DNA of 64,000 nt, from contig NZ_CP158375.1 in NCBI RefSeq assembly GCF_041021955.1, positions 2,604,001 to 2,668,000 of the forward strand. The letters run 5' to 3'. The notes under the pieces are model-generated. The model worked only from the letters and a program-made list of their open reading frames with translations. It was not told the origin of the DNA and ran no database searches. A program made the position numbers and the translations under genes. This stretch comes from Caulobacter sp. 73W. GTDB lineage: Bacteria > Pseudomonadota > Alphaproteobacteria > Caulobacterales > Caulobacteraceae. Shown here piece by piece: positions 29,141-37,697 of the stretch. Each line of letters starts with the position of its first letter. The first letter of the stretch is position 1.

Positions 29141-30405
29141 CGACGCCCAAGGTTCACACCCTCGCCAACGGCGTGCGGGTCGTCTGCGACCCCATGCCGG
29201 GCCTGGAGACGGTCGCCCTGTCGGTCGTGGCCGGCCGGGGCGCGCGGTTCGAGGACAAGGCCCGCTCGGGCTGGTCGCACCTGCTGGAGCACATGGTGTT
29301 CAAGGGCGCGGGCGCGCGCTCGGCCCGCGACATCGTCGAGGTCATCGAGAACGAGGGCGGCAACCTCAACGCCGCCACCGGCTATGAGCGCACCAGCTTC
29401 CAGGTCCGCGCCCTGAAGGGCGGCATGGATCTGGGCATGGCGGTCGTGGCCGACCTGCTGCTGCGCCCGACCCTCGATGGCGAGGACCTGGAAAAGGAAA
29501 AGCAGGTCATCGGCCAGGAGATCGCCGAGGCGGCGGACACTCCTGACGATCTGGTCTTCGACCTGGTGCAGGGCGCGGCCTGGGGCGACACCGGCCTTGG
29601 CCGGCCGATCCTGGGCACGGACGCCTCACTGGCCCCGGCCACCCCCGCCGCCGTTAGCGAATGGCGCGCGGCCCTCTACGCCGCCGACGCTCTGGTGGTC
29701 AGCGCCGCCGGCGCGGCGGGCGAGGACGAGCTGCTGGCCCTGGCCGAGCGTGAGTTCGGCGCCATGTCCAACACGGCCGGCGCGCCGATCACGCCGACCC
29801 CGGCCTTCCAGGGCGGCCATGTCGAGAATCCCAAGCGCCTTGAGCAGGCGCATCTGGTGATGCTGCTGCCGGCATTCGGCGCGCGTGATCCGGACTATTT
29901 CGTGCTGCGCCTGTTCGCCGAGGCGCTGGGGGGCGGCATGTCCTCGCGCCTGTTCCAGGAAGTCCGCGAGAACCGGGGCCTCGCCTACGCCATCGACGCC
30001 TATGCCGACACCTATTCGGACGTCGGCGTCCTGGGCGTCTATGCCGGCTGCGCGGCCAAGGACGCGTCCGAGGCGGCCAAGGTGACGGCCGAGCAGATCG
30101 CCGCCCTGTCGCAGCGGATCGAGCCGATCGAACTGTCGCGCGCCAAGGCCCAGCTGAAGGCGTCGATGTTCATGGGTCGCGAGCAGCCCCTGTCCCGCGC
30201 CGAGCAGGCGGCAGGCCAGACCCTGCTGTTCGGCAAGACCCTGAGCGCGGCCGAGATCGGCGCGGCCATCGACGCGGTCGAGGCCGGCGACATCGCCCGG
30301 GTCGGCGCGCGTCTGCTGGGCTCCGGCAAGTGCGCCACGGCGGTGCTGGGGGCCAAGGGCGCCATGAAGGCGGGCCGCGCCTTCGAGGCCGGGCTGTTCG
30401 CCTGA
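29137..30405 (+). CDS. M16-family zinc peptidase (processing-peptidase-like)
   Basis: This 422-residue protein is related to mitochondrial processing peptidase. The inverted zinc motif HxxEH is HLLEH (His48, Glu51, His52), with the distal Glu region ENEGGNLNAATGYERT. The second half has the typical LGGGMSSRLFQEVRENRGLAY. No signal peptide is evident, so it is probably cytoplasmic, like other alphaproteobacterial members. The GTG start overlaps the thrC stop as GTGA. The physiological substrate is unknown. It is translation-coupled to thrC. Confidence 0.93.
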   Translation: MTTPKVHTLANGVRVVCDPMPGLETVALSVVAGRGARFEDKARSGWSHLLEHMVFKGAGARSARDIVEVIENEGGNLNAATGYERTSFQVRALKGGMDLGMAVVADLLLRPTLDGEDLEKEKQVIGQEIAEAADTPDDLVFDLVQGAAWGDTGLGRPILGTDASLAPATPAAVSEWRAALYAADALVVSAAGAAGEDELLALAEREFGAMSNTAGAPITPTPAFQGGHVENPKRLEQAHLVMLLPAFGARDPDYFVLRLFAEALGGGMSSRLFQEVRENRGLAYAIDAYADTYSDVGVLGVYAGCAAKDASEAAKVTAEQIAALSQRIEPIELSRAKAQLKASMFMGREQPLSRAEQAAGQTLLFGKTLSAAEIGAAIDAVEAGDIARVGARLLGSGKCATAVLGAKGAMKAGRAFEAGLFA

Positions 30406-30429
30406 TCGAAGCAAGCTAGGGTCGCGCGC

Positions 30430-31038
30430 ATGGGCATGCTCGACTGGCTTTCACCGAGGAATGAGATCGTCCTGCAGGGCGAGAGCGTGACCCTGCGCAG
30501 CCCTCGCATGGCCGACCATGCCGAATGGGCGAAGGTGCGCGAAGCGTCCCGCGCCTTCCTGCAGCCCTGGGAGCCGACCTGGCCGCAGGACGACCTGACC
30601 CGCGCCGCCTTCAGCCGGCGCATCGAGGCCTATGACCGCGAACTGACCGAAGGCCTGGGCGTGGCCCTGGCGATCCGCGAGACGCGTGAGAACCGGCTGG
30701 TCGGCCTGATCCGCATGCACAACATCCGCCGGGGCGTCGCTGAGACCGCCTCTCTCGGCTACTGGATCGGCGAGCCCTTCGCTCGGCGGGGGTACGGCCT
30801 GGCGGCGGTCAACGCGGTCAGCGCCTTCGCGTTCGGGCCGTTCCGCCTGTCGCGGCTGGAGGCGCAATGCCTGCCCGACAACGAGCCTTCCCGCCGCTTA
30901 TTGCTCAAGGCCGGGTTTTCGGAAGAGGGTTACGCCCGCGCTTATCTGAAAATTAACGGCGAATGGCGAGACCATAGGTTGTTCGGACTGGTCTCGCGCG
31001 TGCGTGCGTTGGAAAGCCCGGACAGTGCCGGGGCCTAG
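30430..31038 (+). CDS. GNAT acetyltransferase, RimJ-like
   Basis: This 202-residue protein resembles the RimJ/RimL group, which acetylates N-termini of ribosomal or other proteins. The fold is recognisable from VTLRSPRMADHAEWAKVRE at the N-terminus. The acetyl-CoA loop region is GYWIGEPFARRGYGLAAVNA, followed by RLEAQCLPDNEPSRRLLLKAGF. It lies 24 bases after the peptidase gene and 24 before pdeA on the same strand. The acceptor is not determinable from sequence. Confidence 0.87.
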   Translation: MGMLDWLSPRNEIVLQGESVTLRSPRMADHAEWAKVREASRAFLQPWEPTWPQDDLTRAAFSRRIEAYDRELTEGLGVALAIRETRENRLVGLIRMHNIRRGVAETASLGYWIGEPFARRGYGLAAVNAVSAFAFGPFRLSRLEAQCLPDNEPSRRLLLKAGFSEEGYARAYLKINGEWRDHRLFGLVSRVRALESPDSAGA

Positions 31039-31062
31039 AATGGGTCTTCGGCGGGGCTGTGC

Positions 31063-32733
31063 ATGGCGCTGAAGCAAAACCTGAAGCGGGGCTGGGAGGC
31101 CCCGGCCATGCTGGAGGCCCTGGGCGCTGCTGATGTGGCGCTGTGGGTGTGGGAGCCCGAAGCCGACCGTCTTCGCGTCAACGGACCCGCCCGCGCCCTT
31201 GGCCTTGGCCCGCTGGCGCCCGAGTGCGCCTCCGCCGCCATTCTGGCCCTCGCCATTCCCCAGGACCGCGCCCAGGTGGAGCGCATGCTGCGCACCCAGC
31301 CGCCCGGTTCCGAAGTCGTCGCCCGCGTGCGCATGCGCGGGGCCGAAAGCTGCCTGTGGCGCGGCGTCTGGCTGGAAGAGGGCGTCCGCGCCGCCGGCGT
31401 CGTCGCGCCGGAAACGAAGTACGCCGCCTCGCAGCACGACAGCCTCACCGGCCTTCTGGACCGGACAAGCTTCATCGCCCGCGCCCGCGAGCGTCTGCAG
31501 AGCGCGGGCGAGTACGAACTGGTGGTCGCCGACCTCGACCGCCTGCGCCGCCTGAACGAGGCCCTGGGCCACGAGCGCGCCGATCTGGTGCTGGCGGCTC
31601 TTGGCTCGCGCATGGCCGCCGCCTTCCCGGCCGAGGCCGTCATCGGCCGCATCGGCGAGGACGAGTTCGCCGTGCTGATCGAGGCCGTCAGCGGCCGTGA
31701 ACCGGCCGAGATGCTGCGCCAGGCGGTCGAACAGCCCCTGCGCGTCGTCGGCTTCGACATCTTCCCGACCCTGTCCCTGGGCGCCGTCTCGGCCGAGGGC
31801 GGCGAGCACGCGCCCGAAGCCACTGAACTGCTGCGCCGCGCCGAACTGGCGGTCGAGGCGGCTCGCGTCGGCGGCCGCGGCGGCGCCGCCGCCTATGGCC
31901 GCGCCATGGAAAGCGACGGCCTTTCCCAGCTGGCGCTGGAGGCCGACCTGCGCGGCGCCCTGGGCCGTGGCGAGATCATCCCCTTCTTCCAGCCGGTCGT
32001 CCGCCTGTCGGACGGGGCCCTGGCTGGTTTCGAGGCACTGGCCCGCTGGCGGCATCCGCGCCGCGGCTTCCTGCCGCCGGACGACTTCCTGCCGCTGGTC
32101 GAGGAAATGGGCCTGATGAGCGAGCTGGGCGCGCACATGATGCGCGCCGCCGCCGCCCAGCTGGCCGCCTGGCGCCGGACGCACAAGCAGGTCGAGGGCA
32201 TGACCGTCAGCGTCAATCTTTCGACCGGCGAGATCGACCGCGCCAGCCTGATCGCCGAGGTCGCCTCGATCATCAAGGAAAACGACCTGCCGCCGCAGGC
32301 CTTGAAGCTGGAGATCACCGAGAGCGAAGTCATGCGCGATCCCAAGCGCGCCGCCTCGGTCCTGAAGGCCCTGCGCGACACCGGCGTGGGCCTGGCGCTG
32401 GACGACTTCGGCACCGGGTTCTCGTCGCTGTCCTACCTGTCGCAGCTGCCGGCCGACACGCTGAAGATCGACCGCTATTTCGTGCGGACCATGGCCGGCA
32501 ACGAAGGCTCGGCCAAGATCGTCCGCTCCATCGTCCAGCTCGGCCGCGACCTCAATCTGGAAGTGGTGGGCGAGGGGGTGGAGAACGCCGCCATGGCCGC
32601 CCGCCTTCTGGAGCTGGGCTGCAACTACGGTCAGGGCTTCGGCTATGCGCCCGCCCTGGCGCCGACCGAGGCCGAGGTCTACCTCAACGAGGCCTATCTG
32701 GACGGCGTGGCTCCGCTGCGGGCCTGGGGTTAG
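31063..32733 (+). CDS. pdeA: c-di-GMP phosphodiesterase PdeA (PAS-like, GGDEF, EAL)
   Basis: This 556-residue cytoplasmic protein should break down cyclic di-GMP. An N-terminal PAS-like region (about 15-110) is followed by a GGDEF-type domain whose signature is GEDEF at 198-202. In Caulobacter PdeA the same variant binds GTP and activates the phosphodiesterase. The EAL domain starts near residue 290 with EAL at 324-326, and metal-binding residues are seen in NLSTGEID, ITESEVM, LDDFGTG and KIDRYFV. The C-terminus ends RAWG. In Caulobacter, PdeA is removed by ClpXP with CpdR at the swarmer-to-stalked transition; the gene order with YqgE next door also matches. Orthology is inferred from architecture, motif variant and neighbourhood. 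It overlaps yqgE by 4 bases, convergently. Confidence 0.85.
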   Translation: MALKQNLKRGWEAPAMLEALGAADVALWVWEPEADRLRVNGPARALGLGPLAPECASAAILALAIPQDRAQVERMLRTQPPGSEVVARVRMRGAESCLWRGVWLEEGVRAAGVVAPETKYAASQHDSLTGLLDRTSFIARARERLQSAGEYELVVADLDRLRRLNEALGHERADLVLAALGSRMAAAFPAEAVIGRIGEDEFAVLIEAVSGREPAEMLRQAVEQPLRVVGFDIFPTLSLGAVSAEGGEHAPEATELLRRAELAVEAARVGGRGGAAAYGRAMESDGLSQLALEADLRGALGRGEIIPFFQPVVRLSDGALAGFEALARWRHPRRGFLPPDDFLPLVEEMGLMSELGAHMMRAAAAQLAAWRRTHKQVEGMTVSVNLSTGEIDRASLIAEVASIIKENDLPPQALKLEITESEVMRDPKRAASVLKALRDTGVGLALDDFGTGFSSLSYLSQLPADTLKIDRYFVRTMAGNEGSAKIVRSIVQLGRDLNLEVVGEGVENAAMAARLLELGCNYGQGFGYAPALAPTEAEVYLNEAYLDGVAPLRAWG

Positions 32734-33299
32734 GCCCGCCCCGCCTGACCGGAAAGCTGGTCGGCGCTGATCCCGAGTTTCGCCAGGGCCTGTGACCACT
32801 TGTGCTCATGGTCGGAGCCGAACAGCAGCTGTTCATCCGGATCACAGATCAGCCACACGTTCTCGCGCAGCTCCTGTTCCAGCTGGCCGCCGTCCCAGCC
32901 GGCGTAGCCGAGGGCCAGGATCGCGCGGCGCGGCTTGGTGCGATAGTCGGTCATGGCCTCCAGCACCGTGCGCGTCGTGGTCAGGCTCAGGCCCTCGGTG
33001 ATCGCCACGCTGGCGCCTTCGGCTTCATAGTCGGCGGTATGCAGGACAAAGCCCCGCTCGCGCTGGACCGGCCCGCCCATCAGCACGAGGTCGGCGGGGC
33101 CGTCCTCCGCTTGCGGCACGCCCAGCTTTTCCAGCAGATCGCTGACCATCAGGCCGTCCACCGGGCGGTTCACGGCCAGGCCCATGGCGGCGTCCGCATC
33201 GTGCGAGCAGACGAAGACCACGGCCCGCTCGAAGCGCGGATCGTCGATGCCGGGCATCGCGACCAGCAGTCGACCGGTGAGAAATTCGCTTTCAGCCAT
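32730..33299 (-). CDS. YqgE/AlgH family protein (UPF0301)
   Basis: This 189-residue protein of unknown molecular function begins FLTGRLLVAMPGIDDPRFERAV, the family hallmark. It continues with VFVCSHDADAAMGLAVNRP, LMGGPVQRERGFVLH and ALGYAGWDGGQLEQEL. AlgH was named for an effect on alginate regulation in Pseudomonas, but the role elsewhere is unclear. The 4-base convergent overlap with pdeA is a stable feature of this neighbourhood. The cell location is probably cytoplasmic. Confidence 0.92.
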   Translation of the reverse strand: MAESEFLTGRLLVAMPGIDDPRFERAVVFVCSHDADAAMGLAVNRPVDGLMVSDLLEKLGVPQAEDGPADLVLMGGPVQRERGFVLHTADYEAEGASVAITEGLSLTTTRTVLEAMTDYRTKPRRAILALGYAGWDGGQLEQELRENVWLICDPDEQLLFGSDHEHKWSQALAKLGISADQLSGQAGRA

Positions 33300-33418
33300 G
33301 GTCAGAGGATCGGAACTGAAAGCGGCGGTTTCAAGCCCGGACGATCAGATGCAACTTGCGTCGTGATGAAGCGTCTCTATGTGCTCAGCTTCCAACCTAT
33401 CCAGACCGGAGATCGGCC

Positions 33419-33901
33419 ATGACCATCAAAGTCGGCGACAGCCTGCCCGCCGCCACCTTCATGACCACCTCGCCCGAGGGCCCCAAGCCGATCACCGGCG
33501 ATGAGCTGTTCAAGGGCAAGACCGTCGCCCTGTTCGCCGTGCCCGGCGCCTTCACCCCGACCTGCTCGGCCAAGCACCTGCCGGGCTTCAAGGAGAAGGC
33601 CGCCGACCTGAAGGCCAAGGGCGTCGACGCCATCGCCTGCGTCTCGGTCAACGACGTCTTCGTGATGAAGGCCTGGGCCAAGGACCAGGAGGTCGGTGAG
33701 GACATCGTGATGCTGGCCGACGGCAACGGCGACTTCACCCGCACTATCGGCCTGGACTTCGACGGCTCGAAGTTCGGCATGGGCCCGCGTTCGCAGCGCT
33801 ATTCCATGATCGTCAAGGACGGCGTGGTGCAGCAGCTGAACGTGGAAGAGGGCGGTGAATTCCGCGTCTCCTCCGCCGACTACATGCTCGGCCAGCTCTA
33901 A
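33419..33901 (+). CDS. peroxiredoxin (Prx5 / redoxin type)
   Basis: This 160-residue thiol peroxidase reduces hydrogen peroxide and organic hydroperoxides. The peroxidatic Cys49 lies in PGAFTPTCSAKHLPGF, which is diagnostic for the Prx5 group. FGMGPRSQRYSMIVKDGVV follows near the C-terminus. Only one cysteine besides C49 is visible (IACVSVND), so it probably uses glutathione/glutaredoxin or a similar partner. The ATG at 33419 gives the family N-terminus MTIKVGD. It is divergent from yqgE and convergent with the acyl-CoA dehydrogenase. Confidence 0.94.
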   Translation: MTIKVGDSLPAATFMTTSPEGPKPITGDELFKGKTVALFAVPGAFTPTCSAKHLPGFKEKAADLKAKGVDAIACVSVNDVFVMKAWAKDQEVGEDIVMLADGNGDFTRTIGLDFDGSKFGMGPRSQRYSMIVKDGVVQQLNVEEGGEFRVSSADYMLGQL

Positions 33902-33927
33902 GAACTACGGGGTGCGTGGATGGGCCC

Positions 33928-35607
33928 TCAGCCCGTCCACGCCTCCAGCAGCGCGGCGCCTTGCGTGACCGCCGCGACCAGGCCGGGCGTGCCGGCCAGA
34001 ACCTGATCGGCGTAGAGCCGTGCGAGCGGAGCATCCGCGCCCTTGGCCAGCATCCAGCCGCCGGTCGTCTCCCCCATCAGCTGCAGGAACGCCGTCGCGC
34101 CCGCTAGGGCGTCGGGCGTGCCCTTGCGCGCCGCCAGCCAGACGCCGGCCTCCCTGGCCGCGGCCACGGCGGCGGTCAGGCGCGGACCGATCGGCCCCTC
34201 GGCGGAAGCGGCGGTCGCCTCGATCTCGGCCAGCAGCTCCTCCAGCGCCAGGCCGCCCGCCATGGACAGCTTGCGGCCGGCAAGGTCCATGGCCTGGATG
34301 CCGTTGGTGCCTTCGTAGATCGGCAGGATGCGGGCGTCGCGATAGTGCTGGGCTGCGCCGGTCTCCTCGATGAAGCCCATGCCGCCGTGGATCTGCAGGC
34401 CTTCGGAGGCCGCCCACACGCCGATGTCGGTGGACCAGCCCTTGGCGATGGGGGTCAGCAGTTCCTCGCGGCGCTTGGCCTTGTCGCGGGCTTCCGGGGT
34501 GTCGGCCAGGCGCGACAGATCGGCGGCCACGGCGGTGGACAGGCAGACGCCGCGCGCGGCGACCGTCTTGGCCTTGATCAGCATCAGGGTGCGGCGGACA
34601 TCCGGGTGGTCGAAGATCGGCGCCTTCTGCTCGCCGGTCCAGGCGCTGCGGCCCTGGCGGCGCTCCTGCGAGAAGGCGAGCGCCTGCTGATAGGCGCGCT
34701 CGGCGATGGCGACGCCCTGGGTCCCGACCTGAAGGCGGGCGGCGTTCATCATCGTGAACATGTGGGCCAGGCCCTGGCCTTCCTCGCCGACCAGCTCGGC
34801 CTTGGCCCCCTCGAACAGCATCACGCAGGTGGGCGAGGCGTGGATGCCCAGCTTGTGCTCGATGCCGCCGGCGCGCACGTCGTTCAGGCCGCCAAGGGCG
34901 CCGTCGTCGGCGACCAGCACCTTGGGGGCCAGGAACAGGCTGATGCCCTTCACGCCTTCGGGCGCGTTGGGCGTGCGGGCCAGGACCAGGTGGACGATGT
35001 TGTCGGTGGCGTCGTGGTCGCCCCAGGTGATGAAGATCTTCTGGCCGTGCAGCAGCCAGCCGCCCTGCCCGTCCGGCTCGGCGCGGGTGGCGACCTGGGC
35101 CAGGTCCGAACCGGCCTGCGGCTCGGTCAGGTTCATGGTGCCGGTCCATTCACCGCTGATCAGCTTTGGCAGATAGAGCTGCTGCTGCCGCTCGGTGCCG
35201 TGGGCGTGCAGCGCCTCGATGGCGCCTTGGGTCAGCATCGGGCACAGGCCGAAGGCCAGGCTGGCGGCCTGGATCATCTCGAAGACCGCGATCTCCAGCG
35301 CCTTGGGCAGGCCCTGCCCGCCAAACTCCGGATCAGCCGACAGGCTGTTCCAGCCGTCGGCGGCGAATCGCCGATAGGCGTCGGCATAGCCAGGCGCGGC
35401 CGTGACCTTGCCGTTGGCGTAGGTGGCGCCGGCCAGGTCGCCCGGCCGGTTCAGGGGCGCGATCACCTCGCCCGCGAAGGCTCCAGCAGCCTCCAGGATC
35501 GCCGCGGCGGTCTCTTCATCCACCTCCGGGAAGAGGGCGGCCAGCTGTTCGAAGCCGGCGGCGCGGAGGGAGGCGATGAGGTCCGATACGGGGGCGATGT
35601 AAGTCAT
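33928..35607 (-). CDS. acyl-CoA dehydrogenase (DmdC-like subgroup)
   Basis: This FAD enzyme oxidises an acyl-CoA at the alpha-beta position. At 559 residues it is of the longer type with an extra C-terminal helical domain. The sequence shows MNLTEPQAGSDLAQV and FITWGDHD, which are FAD and substrate contacts. The active-site region is GGMGFIEETGAAQHYRDARI followed by PIYEGTNGIQAMDLAGRKL, where the Glu acts as base. The subgroup includes 3-methylthiopropionyl-CoA dehydrogenase (DmdC), but many members act on ordinary fatty acyl-CoAs, so I do not assign the substrate. No enoyl-CoA hydratase or thiolase lies beside it. Confidence 0.9.
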   Translation of the reverse strand: MTYIAPVSDLIASLRAAGFEQLAALFPEVDEETAAAILEAAGAFAGEVIAPLNRPGDLAGATYANGKVTAAPGYADAYRRFAADGWNSLSADPEFGGQGLPKALEIAVFEMIQAASLAFGLCPMLTQGAIEALHAHGTERQQQLYLPKLISGEWTGTMNLTEPQAGSDLAQVATRAEPDGQGGWLLHGQKIFITWGDHDATDNIVHLVLARTPNAPEGVKGISLFLAPKVLVADDGALGGLNDVRAGGIEHKLGIHASPTCVMLFEGAKAELVGEEGQGLAHMFTMMNAARLQVGTQGVAIAERAYQQALAFSQERRQGRSAWTGEQKAPIFDHPDVRRTLMLIKAKTVAARGVCLSTAVAADLSRLADTPEARDKAKRREELLTPIAKGWSTDIGVWAASEGLQIHGGMGFIEETGAAQHYRDARILPIYEGTNGIQAMDLAGRKLSMAGGLALEELLAEIEATAASAEGPIGPRLTAAVAAAREAGVWLAARKGTPDALAGATAFLQLMGETTGGWMLAKGADAPLARLYADQVLAGTPGLVAAVTQGAALLEAWTG

Positions 35608-35741
35608 ACGGGCGTTTTAAAGCTCAGCCTCGGAAACGTCCATCACGCGTTCGTGAATTTGGCGGCTCTTCCATTGCGGAGCTTGGGAACTAGGTCTCCG
35701 CAGAACTGCAATCGCAACTGATGCAGATATCGGAGTTATCC

Positions 35742-36338
35742 ATGCGCCGCTCTCTCGCCTACGCCGCTTTCGCCTTCGCCCTGGCCGCGTCTCCCATGGC
35801 CTTCGCGGCCTCCAACAATCCGGCCGAGATGCCGGCCGGGACCTACGCCCTGGACAAGACCCACGCGAGCATCACCGCCCAGATCGATCACTTCGGTTTC
35901 AGCGGCTACACCTTCCGCTTCGAGAAGTTCGACGCCAGCTACACCTATGATCCGGCCAAGCCGGAAGCCTCGGTGATCAAGGTCACGGTCGACGTCAACT
36001 CGCTCAGCACCGGCTACGACAAGGCGGACGCAGCCTTCCCGGCCGAGTTCCTGGGCGCCGACAAGCATCCGACCGCCACCTTCGTCTCCAAGGCGATCAC
36101 CCGCAGCGGCGGGAACAAGGGCGTCGTCGCCGGCGATCTGACCCTGGCGGGCGTCACCAAGCCGGTGAACCTGGACGTCACCTTCAACAACGCCGGCAAG
36201 GACATGTTCGGCGCCATCCGCTCGGGCTTCGCGGCCTCGACGGTGATCAAGCGCGGTGAATTCGGCTCCACCAAGTACGCCCCGGCTCTGGGCGACGAGG
36301 TGAAGCTGATGATCGACGTCGAGTTCACCAAGCAATAA
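35742..36338 (+). CDS. periplasmic YceI-family protein
   Basis: This 198-residue protein has a signal peptide ending SPMAFAAS, then the YceI lipocalin-like barrel. Family signatures are GTYALDKTHASITAQIDHFGF, FLGADKHPTATFVS and AGDLTLAGVTKPV. YceI proteins bind polyisoprenoid lipids such as quinone precursors. The ATG at 35742 has GGAG at 35732. The next gene is a cytochrome b561 fused to a second YceI domain; the two likely work in the same periplasmic lipid or redox process. A terminator follows, so the fusion gene may need its own promoter or read-through. Confidence 0.92.
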   Translation: MRRSLAYAAFAFALAASPMAFAASNNPAEMPAGTYALDKTHASITAQIDHFGFSGYTFRFEKFDASYTYDPAKPEASVIKVTVDVNSLSTGYDKADAAFPAEFLGADKHPTATFVSKAITRSGGNKGVVAGDLTLAGVTKPVNLDVTFNNAGKDMFGAIRSGFAASTVIKRGEFGSTKYAPALGDEVKLMIDVEFTKQ

Positions 36339-36352
36339 TCCCAGCCTAAGCT

Positions 36353-36390
36353 TCCGCCCCGCGCGCCCGCGCCGGGGCGGAGTTCTTTTC
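36353..36390 (+). terminator. intrinsic terminator after yceI
   Basis: TCCGCCCCG (36353-36361) pairs perfectly with CGGGGCGGA (36373-36381), followed by GTTCTTTTC. It ends 12 bases before the next gene. Confidence 0.7.
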
Positions 36391-36401
36391 AGGAGACCGG
36401 C

Positions 36402-37697
36402 ATGGCCGAGAGCCGCAACCGCTACACGACCGTCGCCGTCGTCCTGCACTGGCTGATCGCCGCGGCGATCATCTTCCAGATCATCCTGGGCTGGCGGGCC
36501 GGCGACGCGCCCAAGGGGCCGTCGGCCTTCGCCATGATCCAGCTGCACAAGTCGATCGGCATCACGATCCTGCTGCTCAGCCTGGCGCGCCTGGTCTGGC
36601 GGTTGACGCACAGGCCGCCGCCCCACGCGGCCGATCAGCCCCGCTGGCAGACCATCGCCTCCAACGCCGTGCATTGGGGCTTCTACGTCATCATGATCGG
36701 CCTGCCGCTGACCGGCTGGATCATGGTCTCGGCCAGCCGGCTGAACATCCCGACCGTGCTCTACGGGACGATCCCGTGGCCGCACCTGCCCCTCCTGCCG
36801 GAGTTGCCGGCGGAGACGAAGGCGCTGTGGCGGACGGTCGGGGACACCGGCCACGGCGTGCTGGTCAAACTGACCTACGTCCTGCTGCTGCTGCATCTTG
36901 GCGCGGTGGCCAAGCACCAGATCCTCGACCGCGACGAAACCTTCGGCCACATGGCGCCGGGCGCCCGGCCGGGCTGGAAGGAGCCCCGGGCCTGGCTGGC
37001 GGCCATCGGGCTGCTGGCCGTGGTCGGCGGCGCCTATGCCTGGTCGCCCAAGGTCAAGCCGGCGGCGACCCCCGCCGTCCAAAAAGAGGTCGCCGAACTG
37101 GCCGAGCCCGAGGCCCCCGCGTCGCCCGCCGTTTCGCAATCCGCCGAGACAGCCGCGCCCGTCGAGGCGGCTTCGGCCGCGGAAGCGCCCGCGCCCCTGC
37201 CGCCAGTCGCCTGGACGGTGAGCAAGGCCTCGACCCTCGGCTTCTCCACCAGCTGGGGCGGCGAGGCGGTGGAAGGCCGCTTCTCTCGCTGGACCGCCGA
37301 CATCCTGTTCTCGCCCAACGCGCTGGACGCCTCGAAGGTGAGCGTGAAGATCGACCTGGCCTCGGTCGCAACCGGCGACGGTCAGCGTGACGAGTCCCTG
37401 GTGGGCTCGGATTTCTTCGACACCGGCTCGCATCCGACAGCCACATTCACCGCCACGAAGTTCCGCAAGACGGCCGAGGGACGCTTTGTCGCCGACGGGA
37501 CACTGGACCTGCGCGGCGTGAAACGGTCGGTCAGCCTGCCCTTCAGCCTGAAGATCGACGGCGACACGGCACGCATGCGCGGTGTAACCAGCCTCGACCG
37601 TACGGCTTTCGGAGTTGGACAGGGCGAATGGACGGCGACGGACGAGATTCCGGCCAAGGTGAGCATCAGGGTCGATCTGACCGCGACCAAGCGGTAG
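36402..37697 (+). CDS. cytochrome b561 fused to a YceI domain
   Basis: The first 180 residues form a four-helix di-haem b561 domain: VAVVLHWLIAAAIIFQIILGW, IQLHKSIGITILLLSLARLVWRLTH, HWGFYVIMIGLPLTGWIMV and LLLLHLGAVAKHQILDRD, with the expected His ligands. A fifth helix (AWLAAIGLLAVVGGAYAW, about 190-208) leads to a Pro/Ala linker. From about 265 to the end is a YceI barrel (GTLDLRGVKRSVSLPFSL). The protein would be an inner-membrane electron carrier with a tethered periplasmic lipid-binding module. Stand-alone b561 and stand-alone YceI proteins are usual, so the fusion supports a direct link. The end overlaps the Sua5 gene by 70 bases. Confidence 0.9.
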   Translation: MAESRNRYTTVAVVLHWLIAAAIIFQIILGWRAGDAPKGPSAFAMIQLHKSIGITILLLSLARLVWRLTHRPPPHAADQPRWQTIASNAVHWGFYVIMIGLPLTGWIMVSASRLNIPTVLYGTIPWPHLPLLPELPAETKALWRTVGDTGHGVLVKLTYVLLLLHLGAVAKHQILDRDETFGHMAPGARPGWKEPRAWLAAIGLLAVVGGAYAWSPKVKPAATPAVQKEVAELAEPEAPASPAVSQSAETAAPVEAASAAEAPAPLPPVAWTVSKASTLGFSTSWGGEAVEGRFSRWTADILFSPNALDASKVSVKIDLASVATGDGQRDESLVGSDFFDTGSHPTATFTATKFRKTAEGRFVADGTLDLRGVKRSVSLPFSLKIDGDTARMRGVTSLDRTAFGVGQGEWTATDEIPAKVSIRVDLTATKR

